A stretch of 51,696 nt of DNA, taken from an uncultured Pelagibacteraceae bacterium. GTDB taxonomy: Bacteria > Pseudomonadota > Alphaproteobacteria > Pelagibacterales > Pelagibacteraceae. Location: contig CACFTH010000005.1 of the NCBI GenBank assembly GCA_902569185.1, positions 1-51,696 on the forward strand, given 5' to 3'. The notes below the pieces were generated by a model, which had not been told where the DNA came from, did not search any database, and saw only the letters and a list, made by a program, of their open reading frames with translations. Positions 42,612-51,038 of the stretch are shown piece by piece. Each line of letters starts with the position of its first letter. The stretch's first letter is position 1. A program made the translations under genes and the position numbers.

Positions 42612-43316
42612 ATGGAAAAGAAAGTAGTATTTACAGGTGGAAATGGTAGATTTGCTGAGGCAATTAAAAAAATTCAAAACTCATATAAAATTTTTTATCC
42701 CAATAAAAAAGAATTAAATATACTTAGTGAAAAAAATATAGAAAATTATTTACGAAAGATTAGACCAAAAATTTTGGTTCATATGGCAGGTTTATCAAGA
42801 CCTATGAAACAACACGAAGATAATATACATAGAAGTATTGACCTTAATATTGTTGGAACAGCAAATATAGTTAAAGTTTGTTCAAGAATGAATATAAAAG
42901 TAATTTATTTATCTTCTGGATATGTATATCAGGGAAAAAAGGGGGATTATAAAGAGACTGATGCAATTTTGCCTTGGAATAATTATGGATGGTCAAAATT
43001 AGGTGGTGAAGCTAGTGTTCAAATGTATAGAAATTCTCTAATAATAAGGGCAAATATTAGTCAATCACCTTTTTTGCATAATAGAGCATTTAGCAATGTT
43101 AAAATAAATTTTCTATATCATGATGAGGCAGCAAAAATAATTTTTAAATTAATAAATAAAAAAGGAATTATCAATCTTGGGGGTGAGTCTAATTCTATTT
43201 ATAAATTTGCTAAAAAAACAAATCCTAAAGTAAAAAAATTATCTTTAAAAAACAATAAGTATCCAAAAAAACTAACTATGAATTTGAAAAAATTGAATAA
43301 GTTATTAAAAGTATGA
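42612..43316 (+). CDS. RmlD-like NDP-4-keto-sugar reductase
   Basis: A 234-residue SDR resembling dTDP-4-dehydrorhamnose reductase but shorter than RmlD (about 290). TGGNGRFA at the N-terminus, VHMAGLSRPM for the mid-domain, LSSGYVYQG and the YGWSK catalytic Tyr/Lys. The substrate-binding C-terminal region seems reduced. It directly follows rmlB and is followed after 1 bp by rmlC-like, so the three presumably dehydrate, epimerise and reduce one nucleotide sugar. Final stereochemistry cannot be told. Confidence 0.78.
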   Translation: MEKKVVFTGGNGRFAEAIKKIQNSYKIFYPNKKELNILSEKNIENYLRKIRPKILVHMAGLSRPMKQHEDNIHRSIDLNIVGTANIVKVCSRMNIKVIYLSSGYVYQGKKGDYKETDAILPWNNYGWSKLGGEASVQMYRNSLIIRANISQSPFLHNRAFSNVKINFLYHDEAAKIIFKLINKKGIINLGGESNSIYKFAKKTNPKVKKLSLKNNKYPKKLTMNLKKLNKLLKV

Positions 43317-43317
43317 T

Positions 43318-43854
43318 ATGCAAATAATTAAAACAAAGTTTAAAGATCTTAAAGTTATAAAATTAAAAAAAAATAGTGATAAACGTGGATATTTAAAGGA
43401 AACTTTTAGAAAGAATAAAATTCAAAGTAAGTATCTACCATTCAGCTATTATGTTAATTCAAAAAAAAATGTAATTAGAGGTTTTCATTTTCAATACAAG
43501 TTTCAACAGATAAAATATATTACAGTTTTGAAAGGTAAGATATTAGATTGTGTAATTGACTTAAGAAAAAAATCTAAAACTTTTGGCAAAGTTTATAAAA
43601 TTACTTTATCAGAAAAAAACTCACTGTCTCTATATATACCTGAAGGATTTGCACACGCATATATGACATTGGAGAAAGAAAATATAGTTTTATATAATTT
43701 ATCAAATTATTATAAGCCTAGCTTTGAAAGTGGTATAATTTGGAATGATAATGATTTGAATATTAATTGGCCTTTTAAAAAGCCATTCCTCTCTTTAAAG
43801 GACAAAAGCCTTCCAACATTTCGTAATTTTCTAAATAAATATAAATACTTATAA
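43318..43854 (+). CDS. rfbC: dTDP-4-dehydrorhamnose 3,5-epimerase-like (RmlC family)
   Basis: A 178-residue cupin epimerase. RGFHFQ with His57, the Lys of QQIKY, Asp81 in VIDLR, IPEGFAHAY for the beta-sheet and the NYYKPSFESGIIWND region containing the active-site Tyr all match RmlC. Length is normal. It closes the rmlB-rmlD-rmlC-like operon. It might be 3- or 5-specific rather than a true double epimerase. Confidence 0.86.
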   Translation: MQIIKTKFKDLKVIKLKKNSDKRGYLKETFRKNKIQSKYLPFSYYVNSKKNVIRGFHFQYKFQQIKYITVLKGKILDCVIDLRKKSKTFGKVYKITLSEKNSLSLYIPEGFAHAYMTLEKENIVLYNLSNYYKPSFESGIIWNDNDLNINWPFKKPFLSLKDKSLPTFRNFLNKYKYL

Positions 43855-43889
43855 AAAATTATTTATATTGACTTTAAATTACAAAATTG

Positions 43890-43911
43890 GTTCAATTAAC
43901 CCGATTTGAAC
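43890..43911. promoter_or_regulatory. Inverted repeat upstream of the HTH regulator gene
   Basis: GTTCAA (43890-43895) and TTGAAC (43906-43911) form a perfect 6 bp inverted repeat with a 10 bp spacer, ending 19 bp before the ATG of the regulator. It has the size of an operator for a dimeric HTH protein; autoregulation is a guess. Confidence 0.35.
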
Positions 43912-43930
43912 ATCAAAATTATATTATAAA

Positions 43931-44866
43931 ATGGAAGCCACAAGCGTTATTAATCAAAAAGTAATTGAAGAAAATTTCGAACGAAACTCTACAAAGATAT
44001 TACCAATCTTTTTTGAAATGCAAAGTGCTTTTTTATCTGGGATTTATAAACGTTATGGTGATTTAGAGGGCGGACAAATTGTTATATATTTTGCTCGAAA
44101 TCTTCATTTAAAGGTTATGAGAAAAAGAGAAGAAAACTTAGATTTTGATCTTTCACTTGATAAATTCTGGTTTAATCACCAAAATACCATTCAGGATAAA
44201 CTAAAAATAATTTCAGTTTCAAGGTTTACTGGATTACCTAAAGAAACTACGAGAAGAAAAATAATAGAATTAACTAAACTTAAACATTTAAAAAAATCCA
44301 ATAAAAATAGCCTCTATTGGGAACCGTCATCTCAAGCAAAAGATACCTACATGAAAATTATAAAAGAACAAATTAATTCATTATCAAAATTTTTATTTGA
44401 ACAATCTAAATTTTTAAATATTGATGTGCCCTTTTCAAAATTTTATAAAGAAATTGAGAAAAATTATTGCTTTTATTGGTTTCATTATTTAACTACACAA
44501 CTTGATTTTATGAAATATTGGCAAAAAAAGACAAAAGACCTAGAGATACTGCTAATTGGATTACAAAGTTTAATTCAATCATTAAATTATTTTAAAGAAA
44601 GCAATACATCAAATAAATATCCAGATATTAGTGCAACCTCTGTTTCAGAAGTAACCGGCATACCTCGTGCAACATGTATAAGAAAGTTAGAGTGGTTATC
44701 AAAAGTTAAATTTGTTAAAAAAGATCCACTTAGTAAAAGATATAACCTAATAAATGATGACAAAAATAATAACAGTTATCTAAATCATCCTTTGACTAAT
44801 GTTCATGGAACAGCTGGTCAATTTGCTGAGTTCTCGTCAATTGTTTATCGGGCTCTTTTAAGATAG
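43931..44866 (+). CDS. Putative regulator with two HTH-like repeats
   Basis: A 311-residue protein I do not recognise as a named family. Two similar segments occur at about 94-122 (ISVSRFTGLPKETTRRK) and 234-264 (SATSVSEVTGIPRATCIRK). Both end in a L-x-K-x-K hydrophobic-KK stretch like the wing of a winged helix. The shared pattern TG-(L/I)-P-(K/R)-x-T-x-x-RK is a typical recognition-helix layout, so a duplicated DNA-binding domain is likely. The remaining regions are helical. It lies at the edge of the polysaccharide island and may regulate it. An inverted repeat sits just upstream. Confidence 0.65.
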   Translation: MEATSVINQKVIEENFERNSTKILPIFFEMQSAFLSGIYKRYGDLEGGQIVIYFARNLHLKVMRKREENLDFDLSLDKFWFNHQNTIQDKLKIISVSRFTGLPKETTRRKIIELTKLKHLKKSNKNSLYWEPSSQAKDTYMKIIKEQINSLSKFLFEQSKFLNIDVPFSKFYKEIEKNYCFYWFHYLTTQLDFMKYWQKKTKDLEILLIGLQSLIQSLNYFKESNTSNKYPDISATSVSEVTGIPRATCIRKLEWLSKVKFVKKDPLSKRYNLINDDKNNNSYLNHPLTNVHGTAGQFAEFSSIVYRALLR

Positions 44867-44870
44867 TTGA

Positions 44871-45086
44871 TTAAAGTGTTAAAATTATACCAAATACGGC
44901 TACAGCTGATAAGGCTGCTGCTGATATAACTATATTTTGTCTTTTTGACCTTTTTTCCTCATCTTTAACTCTTTTTATAAGATTATTTAAATCTACTTTA
45001 GACGTGGAAGTTCCTAATGAACTTTCGCCATTTAAATTTTCTTCTTTTGAAAATTCTTTTTGTAAAGTGCTCTCTCTCTCGCTCAT
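44871..45086 (-). CDS. Small tail-anchored membrane protein, unknown function
   Basis: A 71-residue protein: charged, Ser- and Glu-rich N-terminus, a basic linker (KDEEKRSKRQN) and one C-terminal hydrophobic segment of about 20 residues with a Gly near its end. This is the layout of a tail-anchored inner-membrane protein. I set the start at ATG 45086; an upstream in-frame start at 45176 would add 30 residues of poor composition. No family recognised. It meets the convergent regulator gene with a 4 bp gap. Confidence 0.55.
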   Translation of the reverse strand: MSERESTLQKEFSKEENLNGESSLGTSTSKVDLNNLIKRVKDEEKRSKRQNIVISAAALSAVAVFGIILTL

Positions 45087-45195
45087 GATGTATTCAACCA
45101 CAAAAATACTTATTCTAAAACGTTTTATTATCAAGGAGGGGGTTGGTAAATGTTCAAAATGGGTTAGTAAACCCAAAAAACTATCAGAGGTAGAA

Positions 45196-46545
45196 TTAGG
45201 ATTTTCTTATTGATTTATAGTAATTTTTTATTCCTGTTCGAAGTTTTTCAATAATTTCATCAATATTTTTTTTATTACAAACAAATGGAGGGGCAATTAT
45301 TAGAGCGTCACCAGTTGGTTTTATATTTATACCTGCTTTATAACACTCTTTATAAACTTGAAAACCAGCTTTTCCTGGTTTTAAATTCATCTTTATATCT
45401 ACACCTCCAAGTAGACCATAATTTCTTATGCTTTCAACGCATTCAATATCTTTTAATGAATGTAATCCCTCTTCAAAATAGCTTGAAATTTTTTTAACTC
45501 TATTGAAAATATCCTCTTTTTCAAAAATCTCTTGAACTGCTAACGCTGCTGAGACAGCAACTGGTATACCTGAATAAGTATAACCATGAAATAATTCAAT
45601 GGCACCATCTGGTGAAGCATCCATAACTTGATCATAAATTTTTTCTCTTACAGCAACAACTCCCATAGGAACAATGCCGTTAGTTGTGGCTTTAGCCATT
45701 GTTATAATATCTGGGGTTACGCCAAATTCTTGTGCAGCAAAGGCAGAGCCAGTTCTCCCCCATCCTGTTACTACTTCGTCAAAAATTAAAAGTATACCGT
45801 ACTTATCACAAATTTTTCTTAATCTTGGTAAATATCCTTTGGGCGGAATTAAAACTCCTGTAGAACCTGCTATAGGTTCAACCACACATGCAGCGATATT
45901 TTCTCCACCAACTTCATTTGCGATATTTTCTAAATCATTAGCTAACTCTTCACCATTTTCAGGTTGTCCTTTTACAAACTTATGGTCAGGAAGAAATGTG
46001 TGTCTCATATGTTTTACACCAGGCATCAAAATATTAGTGAAAACTTTTACATTATTAACTATTCCGCCAACAGTTAATGATCCTATATTCATTCCGTGGT
46101 ATCCTCTTTCTCTTCCGATAAATCTAAATCTTTTTGGTTCTCCTTTAGCTCTAAAATAGGCAACAGCTATTTTAATTGCGGTTTCAACTGCCGTTGATCC
46201 ACATATTGTATAAAAAATTCTATTTAAATCATCTGGAGTTTTTTGAGCAATTTTAGTTGCTAGTTCAAATGATCCTCCGTAACCCTGTTGAAAAGGCATA
46301 GTGTAATCTAACTTTTCAAGCTGATTTTTAATTGCTTCAATTATTTCTCTTCTACCATGTCCTAGTGGATTACAATAAAGACCGGAGCTCCCATCAATTA
46401 AAGTATTTCCATCATGTGTTTTAAGATAAATTCCTTTGGCATTTGATATTAATCTAGGATTTTTTTTAAAGTCTTTATTTGATGAAAAAGGCATCCAATG
46501 TTCTTGGAGAGAGTTTGGAATGTCTGTTCGAGTTCTGTTTGCCAA
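45196..46545 (-). CDS. Class III aminotransferase (omega-amino acid:pyruvate type)
   Basis: A 449-residue fold-type I PLP enzyme. YTICGSTAVETAIK and GYHGMN bind PLP; LIFDEVVTGWGRTG carries the PLP-ring Asp; the Schiff-base Lys is in TMAKATTNG. The N-terminal HWMPFSSNKDFKKNPR and GLYCNPLGHGR resemble beta-alanine:pyruvate or taurine:pyruvate transaminases. Substrate (beta-alanine, taurine, putrescine, GABA) is not resolved. The divergent M23 gene starts 51 bp away. Confidence 0.87.
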   Translation of the reverse strand: MANRTRTDIPNSLQEHWMPFSSNKDFKKNPRLISNAKGIYLKTHDGNTLIDGSSGLYCNPLGHGRREIIEAIKNQLEKLDYTMPFQQGYGGSFELATKIAQKTPDDLNRIFYTICGSTAVETAIKIAVAYFRAKGEPKRFRFIGRERGYHGMNIGSLTVGGIVNNVKVFTNILMPGVKHMRHTFLPDHKFVKGQPENGEELANDLENIANEVGGENIAACVVEPIAGSTGVLIPPKGYLPRLRKICDKYGILLIFDEVVTGWGRTGSAFAAQEFGVTPDIITMAKATTNGIVPMGVVAVREKIYDQVMDASPDGAIELFHGYTYSGIPVAVSAALAVQEIFEKEDIFNRVKKISSYFEEGLHSLKDIECVESIRNYGLLGGVDIKMNLKPGKAGFQVYKECYKAGINIKPTGDALIIAPPFVCNKKNIDEIIEKLRTGIKNYYKSIRKS

Positions 46546-46596
46546 TTTATTTACCTTTTAATTAATATAAAGTACAATAAGTTTAAAATTAAAACA

Positions 46597-47394
46597 ATGT
46601 TTAGGATTTTACTTATATTTACTTTTCTTTTTCCATCTACACTTAATGCTTTAGTTTTTGATGGAAAATTTATACAGGGACACTTTATCGTTGGTAAAAC
46701 TCAACCTGAAACTGAAATCTGGATTGATAAAAAAAAGGTTAAAGTATCAAAAGATGGATTTTTTGCTTTCGGAATTGGTAGAGATAGAAAATATGATATT
46801 GTCATTACCTCAATAAAAAATGGAAAAAAAAATAGAATTACAAAAAAAATTCAGAAGCGTAAATATAAAATTCAGAGGATTGATGGCCTGCCTGAAAAAA
46901 AAGTGACCCCACCAAAAGAGGTTTATGAAAGAATTAAAAAAGAAAATAAAATTATTTCAGATGCAAGATCTGTAAATAGCAATTTAACTTTCTTTAAGAA
47001 TAAATTTAAACCCCCTCTAGAAAATGCGATTATAACTGGCGTATACGGTAGCCAAAGAATTTTAAATGGTAAGCCAAAATGGCCACACTATGGAATAGAC
47101 TTTGCCGCAAAAGAAGGAACACAAATAAAAGCAATGCTTGATGGGACAGCAACTATGGTGGAAAAAGATTTATTTTATACTGGTGGAACTTTAATATTTG
47201 ACCATGGTCATGGAATTTCAACTCTATATATGCATATGCAAAAAATTTATGTAAAAAAAGGTCAGAAAGTAAAACAGGGAGAAGTAATAGGAACAGTAGG
47301 CTCAACAGGAAGATCAACGGGTGCCCACCTTGATGTGAGACTTAATTGGTTTGGTACCCGTTTAGATCCAATGACAGTTTTAAATATTAAATAA
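46597..47394 (+). CDS. M23-family peptidoglycan endopeptidase-like protein with altered metal site
   Basis: 265 residues from the ATG at 46597, chosen because it opens a signal peptide (FRILLIFTFLFPSTLNA); a longer frame from 46498 would run into the divergent aminotransferase. The C-terminal LytM domain (about 140-265) keeps His164 and Asp168 (HYGID), and His213 (YMHM). The last motif, normally H-x-H, reads GAHLDV: His244 then Asp246 in place of the third zinc ligand. It could be an active variant or a non-catalytic regulator of cell-wall hydrolases. Exported to the periplasm. Confidence 0.82.
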   Translation: MFRILLIFTFLFPSTLNALVFDGKFIQGHFIVGKTQPETEIWIDKKKVKVSKDGFFAFGIGRDRKYDIVITSIKNGKKNRITKKIQKRKYKIQRIDGLPEKKVTPPKEVYERIKKENKIISDARSVNSNLTFFKNKFKPPLENAIITGVYGSQRILNGKPKWPHYGIDFAAKEGTQIKAMLDGTATMVEKDLFYTGGTLIFDHGHGISTLYMHMQKIYVKKGQKVKQGEVIGTVGSTGRSTGAHLDVRLNWFGTRLDPMTVLNIK

Positions 47395-47395
47395 G

Positions 47396-48061
47396 TTATG
47401 CAGCTACTTGCAATTTATGCTTGGAAACCATTCCGCTTAAAAAATTCCAAAGATATCTTGCTGTATACATAGAAGCTTGCTCTGCCTTTTCTTGCTCTTC
47501 TTTTGACAAACCGTCTAATAATTTTTCGCACTCAACTCTGTGAATTACATCGGCTGCTTTATGAGCTTCAAAAAACTCCAAACCTTCTTTAGTATTTACT
47601 CCATAAAATTTTTTAAGACCTTGAATCTTTGTCTCTGCAATTTCTGGAATTTGTCTTTCGTATGTATAAAGTGATGCTAGTCCTTCCGCATATGAAAGCC
47701 TAGCTTGTTTAAAGAAATTATCTATCATTTCCTTTGTAAACCAATCCTGTTTAACTTTTTCTATTTTTTCAGAATCAGCTCCCATAGCAAGTGCAAAGTT
47801 TTTCCAAAGTTTTGGGTGATCTGCATCTTTATTTTCTTCATCCTGAAGATTTTCTAAAAGAATTTTTCTTTTTTGAATATCTTCACAAAGAGAATGGGTT
47901 GCACTGATATATCTCGGAAAAGCCTTCACATGTTGATAATATTGTTCCGCATAATCTTTAATTACTTCTCTAGTTAATTTACCTTCATTCCAGGCTTTAT
48001 AAAATGGATGCTTAAGTAAATGGTATTTGTTTAATTTTTCGTTTAATTGTTTTGAAAACAT
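47396..48061 (-). CDS. CADD-family protein (putative pABA synthase)
   Basis: A 221-residue TenA/PqqC-like helical dimetal protein matching CADD, the enzyme that makes para-aminobenzoate in chlamydiae from its own residues. Equivalents of the chlamydial metal ligands are visible: E75, H82 (DADHP), E135 (TYERQ), H167, D171 and H174 (AHKAADVIH). The sacrificial Tyr27, plus Tyr43 and Lys152, correspond to Y21, Y37 and K145. Numbers are from my alignment by eye. This would provide folate precursor without pabABC. A very good ribosome site, GGAGG, lies before the ATG. A 68 bp A+T-rich gap precedes it. Confidence 0.83.
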   Translation of the reverse strand: MFSKQLNEKLNKYHLLKHPFYKAWNEGKLTREVIKDYAEQYYQHVKAFPRYISATHSLCEDIQKRKILLENLQDEENKDADHPKLWKNFALAMGADSEKIEKVKQDWFTKEMIDNFFKQARLSYAEGLASLYTYERQIPEIAETKIQGLKKFYGVNTKEGLEFFEAHKAADVIHRVECEKLLDGLSKEEQEKAEQASMYTARYLWNFLSGMVSKHKLQVAA

Positions 48062-48129
48062 ATTTTCCTCCGTTAAAAGTACTTTAAATAATTTAAAAAA
48101 TTAAACAATTAAAATAAATAAACACAACT

Positions 48130-49362
48130 TTAGATTGTTGCTTCTTTTCTTATTGGTTTCTCGTCTATTGGAAGGTGCAGCAATGTGGCTACAAAAGATA
48201 AAACTATCGCTAGATACCAAGCATAGTCAAAATTCCCGAAAATGTCGTAGAACACTCCACCTAAATAAGCGCCTAGGAAGGATCCAATTTGATGATTTAA
48301 AAATACAATACCAAAAAGCATTGAAAGATTTTTTGCACCAAACACTTGAGCTACAATACCGTTTGTTGCAGGCACAGTAGCCAGCCATAAAAGTCCAAAA
48401 GATATTCCAAAAGCAATCGCTGAAATATTTGAAGGAGGTAAAAATATAAATAACATTATAGATATTGCTCTAAAAAAATATAATCCAGATAAGAGCATTT
48501 TTTTACTATATTTATCACTTAAGTATCCCATTATTAAAACACCAATGATATTAAACAATCCAATTAATGATAGAATTGCAAAGCCTGTCCAATCGTCTAG
48601 TCCTCTATCTTGTACATATCTTGGAACGTGGGTAGCAACTAATGTGATTTGAAATCCACAAACAAAAAAACCTAAAACTAATAATCTAAAACCTTTATGT
48701 GCAAAAGACTCTTTTAAAACTGTTATTACATTATCATTTTTTTCAGGCTCTTTTTTTAAATCAACATTTTCGTTTTGACCCTCAGGTTTTTTTAAAAATA
48801 ATCCTGGAATACACATTATAAATAAAATTATGGCAAATACTGTGAAGGTACTTTGCCAACCAACTTCGACCATCAAATATTTTGTTAGAATAGGAAATAT
48901 AAACATTCCTAATCCACCAAAAGCTGTAACATAACCAGCTGCTTTACCTCTACTTTGATTTGGAAAATGTTTTGTGACAACTGGAGCTAAAATTGTTCCT
49001 GCGGCCCCGCCTAAACCAATACCAACCATTAAGCCAAGATTTATTTGAAACCATGTACCTGTGTTAAAATTATTCCCTAAAGCTAAAACTCCAACACCAT
49101 AAATAATTAGAGTAAATATTACCATTTTACTTCCACCATGTTTGTCAGCAAATCTTCCAAAAATAGGTGTTACAATACCCCATATCAAAGCATGTAAAGC
49201 AATAGCGAGACCGAACTCTGTGTTGGATATTCCACAATCAATTTCAAAATCACCAGAAAATAAACCAAAGGTTTGTCTAACCCCCATTGTTACATTAACT
49301 ACAAAGCATGCAGCAACCAAAGTTATTAGTGCTGTTTTGTTTGGAAAAAATTTTGATTTCAT
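48130..49362 (-). CDS. Major facilitator superfamily transporter (OFA/monocarboxylate-like)
   Basis: A 410-residue MFS carrier with 12 segments. MGVRQTFGLFSGDFE in segment 1 and FGRFADKHGGSK between segments 2 and 3 are typical of the oxalate-formate/monocarboxylate-type subfamily; MGYLSDKYSKK is the second-half equivalent. A polar Glu/Lys/Asn-rich loop sits in the middle. Substrate unknown. Its start overlaps the stop of the metC-like gene by 4 bp (49359-49362), so the two are co-expressed. Confidence 0.85.
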   Translation of the reverse strand: MKSKFFPNKTALITLVAACFVVNVTMGVRQTFGLFSGDFEIDCGISNTEFGLAIALHALIWGIVTPIFGRFADKHGGSKMVIFTLIIYGVGVLALGNNFNTGTWFQINLGLMVGIGLGGAAGTILAPVVTKHFPNQSRGKAAGYVTAFGGLGMFIFPILTKYLMVEVGWQSTFTVFAIILFIMCIPGLFLKKPEGQNENVDLKKEPEKNDNVITVLKESFAHKGFRLLVLGFFVCGFQITLVATHVPRYVQDRGLDDWTGFAILSLIGLFNIIGVLIMGYLSDKYSKKMLLSGLYFFRAISIMLFIFLPPSNISAIAFGISFGLLWLATVPATNGIVAQVFGAKNLSMLFGIVFLNHQIGSFLGAYLGGVFYDIFGNFDYAWYLAIVLSFVATLLHLPIDEKPIRKEATI

Positions 49363-50534
49363 CTAATCTTTTTAATAGCTTTTCTCAAATCTTCAATCAA
49401 ATCCTTTGGATCTTCTAAACCTATATGAAACCTAACCAAATGATGGTTTGGTTTAATGTACTTTTTGTAAACACGTTGAATTATGTGGCTTTGATATAAA
49501 ACTAAACTCTCAAAACCACCCCAACTCTGTCCTATTCCAAAAAATTTAAGTGAATTTATAAATTTAAATACCGAGTTTTTATTTTTTGAATAGATCAAGA
49601 CTGAAAATAATCCCGTTGACCCTGAATAGTATTTTTTCCAATTAGAATAGTTTTCAGTACCTTTCTTGTATGGGTAAAGTATTTCTTTTATTTTATTTTC
49701 TTGCTTTAAAAAACTAATAATTCTTTTTGTGTTTTCTTCATGTCTTTTAAGCCTTATATCAAGTGTTCTTAATCCTCTCAAAACTAAGTAGGCATCGTCA
49801 GGTGATGCTCTATACCCTAGAAGTTTATTGTAGAATTTAACTTTTTCATAAACTTTTTTATTTACCGCTAAAGTACCAAGCATAACGTCAGAGTGACCAG
49901 ATAAATATTTTGTTCCAGATGATATTGACATATCAAATCCTAATTTTAGTGGTTTTATTAAAAAGGGCGTACCCCAAGTATTATCTATTGCAGTGATAAT
50001 TTTATTTTTTTTTGCAATTTTGATAATTTCCGAAAGGTCTTGGAATTCAAATGTATTACTACCGGGGTTTTCAATAAATAGCATTTTTGTTTTTTTGTTG
50101 ATTTTACTTTTTAGACTTTTTAAATTTTCGGGATTATAAAAATGAGTTTTTACCCCAAATTCTTTTAATAATTTCGAGGTTATCATTCTTGTTGGCGCGT
50201 ATACTGCATCAGTAACAACTATTTCGTCTCCCGGTCTACAAATGCTCATTATAGCAAGCGCAATTGATCCAAAGCCTGTTGAAGTTAAAAATGTTCTGTA
50301 AGCACCCTCTAATTCAGAAATAAAGTTTTCAAGAGCAATTGTCGTTTGACTACCTGCTCTTCCATATTCATAAAAACTTACTTTAGTACCCTTTTTAACT
50401 AAATCTTCTTGTTTAATAAGTTCCTGCATATTTTTGAAAAATACAGTAGAATTTCTTACAACTGCGGGATTTGCAGATCTAGATATTTTATCCTGCGCTA
50501 GATGTTTAAGTTTTGTAATATCAGTAGGTTTCAT
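49359..50534 (-). CDS. metC: Cys/Met metabolism PLP enzyme (cystathionine beta-lyase-like)
   Basis: A 391-residue fold-type I PLP enzyme of the trans-sulfuration family. The PLP Lys lies in SSGTKYLSGHSD, the Asp in DNTWGTP, and FYEYGRAGSQT and FLTSTGFGS match cystathionine beta-lyase. RASPDDAYLVLRGLRTL is typical. MetC versus a methionine gamma-lyase or another cysteine-S-conjugate lyase cannot be separated by eye. The ATG follows the DUF2155 gene with no gap, giving a four-gene run NDUFA12-DUF2155-metC-MFS. Confidence 0.82.
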   Translation of the reverse strand: MKPTDITKLKHLAQDKISRSANPAVVRNSTVFFKNMQELIKQEDLVKKGTKVSFYEYGRAGSQTTIALENFISELEGAYRTFLTSTGFGSIALAIMSICRPGDEIVVTDAVYAPTRMITSKLLKEFGVKTHFYNPENLKSLKSKINKKTKMLFIENPGSNTFEFQDLSEIIKIAKKNKIITAIDNTWGTPFLIKPLKLGFDMSISSGTKYLSGHSDVMLGTLAVNKKVYEKVKFYNKLLGYRASPDDAYLVLRGLRTLDIRLKRHEENTKRIISFLKQENKIKEILYPYKKGTENYSNWKKYYSGSTGLFSVLIYSKNKNSVFKFINSLKFFGIGQSWGGFESLVLYQSHIIQRVYKKYIKPNHHLVRFHIGLEDPKDLIEDLRKAIKKIR

Positions 50535-51038
50535 TTAAATATTTTCGCAGCCAGTTAACCACAAATCATACACTGGATGGTCAAATGTTCTTAATGTTAC
50601 ACTTGAGGAAAAAGTCCATCCATTAAATACGAAAACTTTATCATCTCTTTTATCGGATAAATCTTTTACTTGTATGTAGGCTACAACACCTTTGTTATTA
50701 TCTGAGTTTGACAGTGCACATTTTTTAGGAAAAATTTCTAAATAACCAAATTTTTTCTTTTTTCCCAGAGGTATTTTGATAGTCGAAGTTTTAGCCGTAA
50801 TTTTGTCTAAAGCTTTAAATTCTACAATTACGGAGCCAGTAGATGTTTTTTGAGGGATTTTAGACTTTAGTTTAGATGTATTAATTTCTTTTTCATTGCT
50901 TAAGTTTTGCGAATCCAATGTTGTTTCGAAAGATGGTTGAATATTTTCTAATTCTAATTTTTCTTGAGAGAAACTGTTTGATGAGTAAAGCATAAATAAA
51001 ATTAATATATATAAAATTCTAGGGTTTCCAACTTTCAT
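50535..51038 (-). CDS. DUF2155 domain protein, exported
   Basis: A 167-residue protein with a signal peptide (about 1-24) followed by a low-complexity linker. The C-terminal domain holds GYLEIFPKKCAL, VFVFNGWTFSSS, FDHPVYDLWLTGC, the signature of DUF2155, widespread in alphaproteobacteria next to NDUFA12 and acetyl-CoA carboxylase genes. Two Cys in the domain could form a disulfide. Function unknown; likely periplasmic. It overlaps the NDUFA12 gene by 20 bp. Confidence 0.88.
   Translation of the reverse strand: MKVGNPRILYILILFMLYSSNSFSQEKLELENIQPSFETTLDSQNLSNEKEINTSKLKSKIPQKTSTGSVIVEFKALDKITAKTSTIKIPLGKKKKFGYLEIFPKKCALSNSDNNKGVVAYIQVKDLSDKRDDKVFVFNGWTFSSSVTLRTFDHPVYDLWLTGCENI

Larger units (their letters stand above)
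25446..43854. other. Surface-polysaccharide biosynthesis island
   Basis: This 18.4 kb span holds only nucleotide-sugar enzymes, glycosyltransferases, a membrane protein of unknown role, a radical SAM protein, ThDP enzymes and one tRNA. It lies between conserved housekeeping blocks (apt on the left; a regulator, an aminotransferase and metC on the right). Coding sequence is markedly more Lys/Asn/Ile rich than the flanks, with many A and T runs. This resembles the hypervariable cell-surface regions known in SAR11 genomes. No integrase or direct repeat marking the ends was seen. Confidence 0.75.

Noticed and set aside
25446-43854. Island acquired with an integrase, att sites or insertion sequence
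   Set aside because: No recombinase, transposase or flanking direct repeat was seen, so only the functional description of an island is kept.
43881-43915. A tRNA fragment suggested by GGTTCAA and GATTTGAAC
   Set aside because: No acceptor or anticodon stem surrounds it; it is better described as a short inverted repeat.
45087-45176. Thirty-residue N-terminal extension of the small membrane protein
   Set aside because: Composition is unlike the rest and has no ribosome site; the ATG at 45086 gives a sensible charged start.
45674-46159. A 161-codon open frame opposite the aminotransferase
   Set aside because: It is the antisense shadow of a well-supported class III aminotransferase and shows no domain of its own.
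46498-46596. Upstream start for the M23 gene
   Set aside because: It would overlap the divergent aminotransferase start and bury the signal peptide; the ATG at 46597 begins a clear signal sequence.
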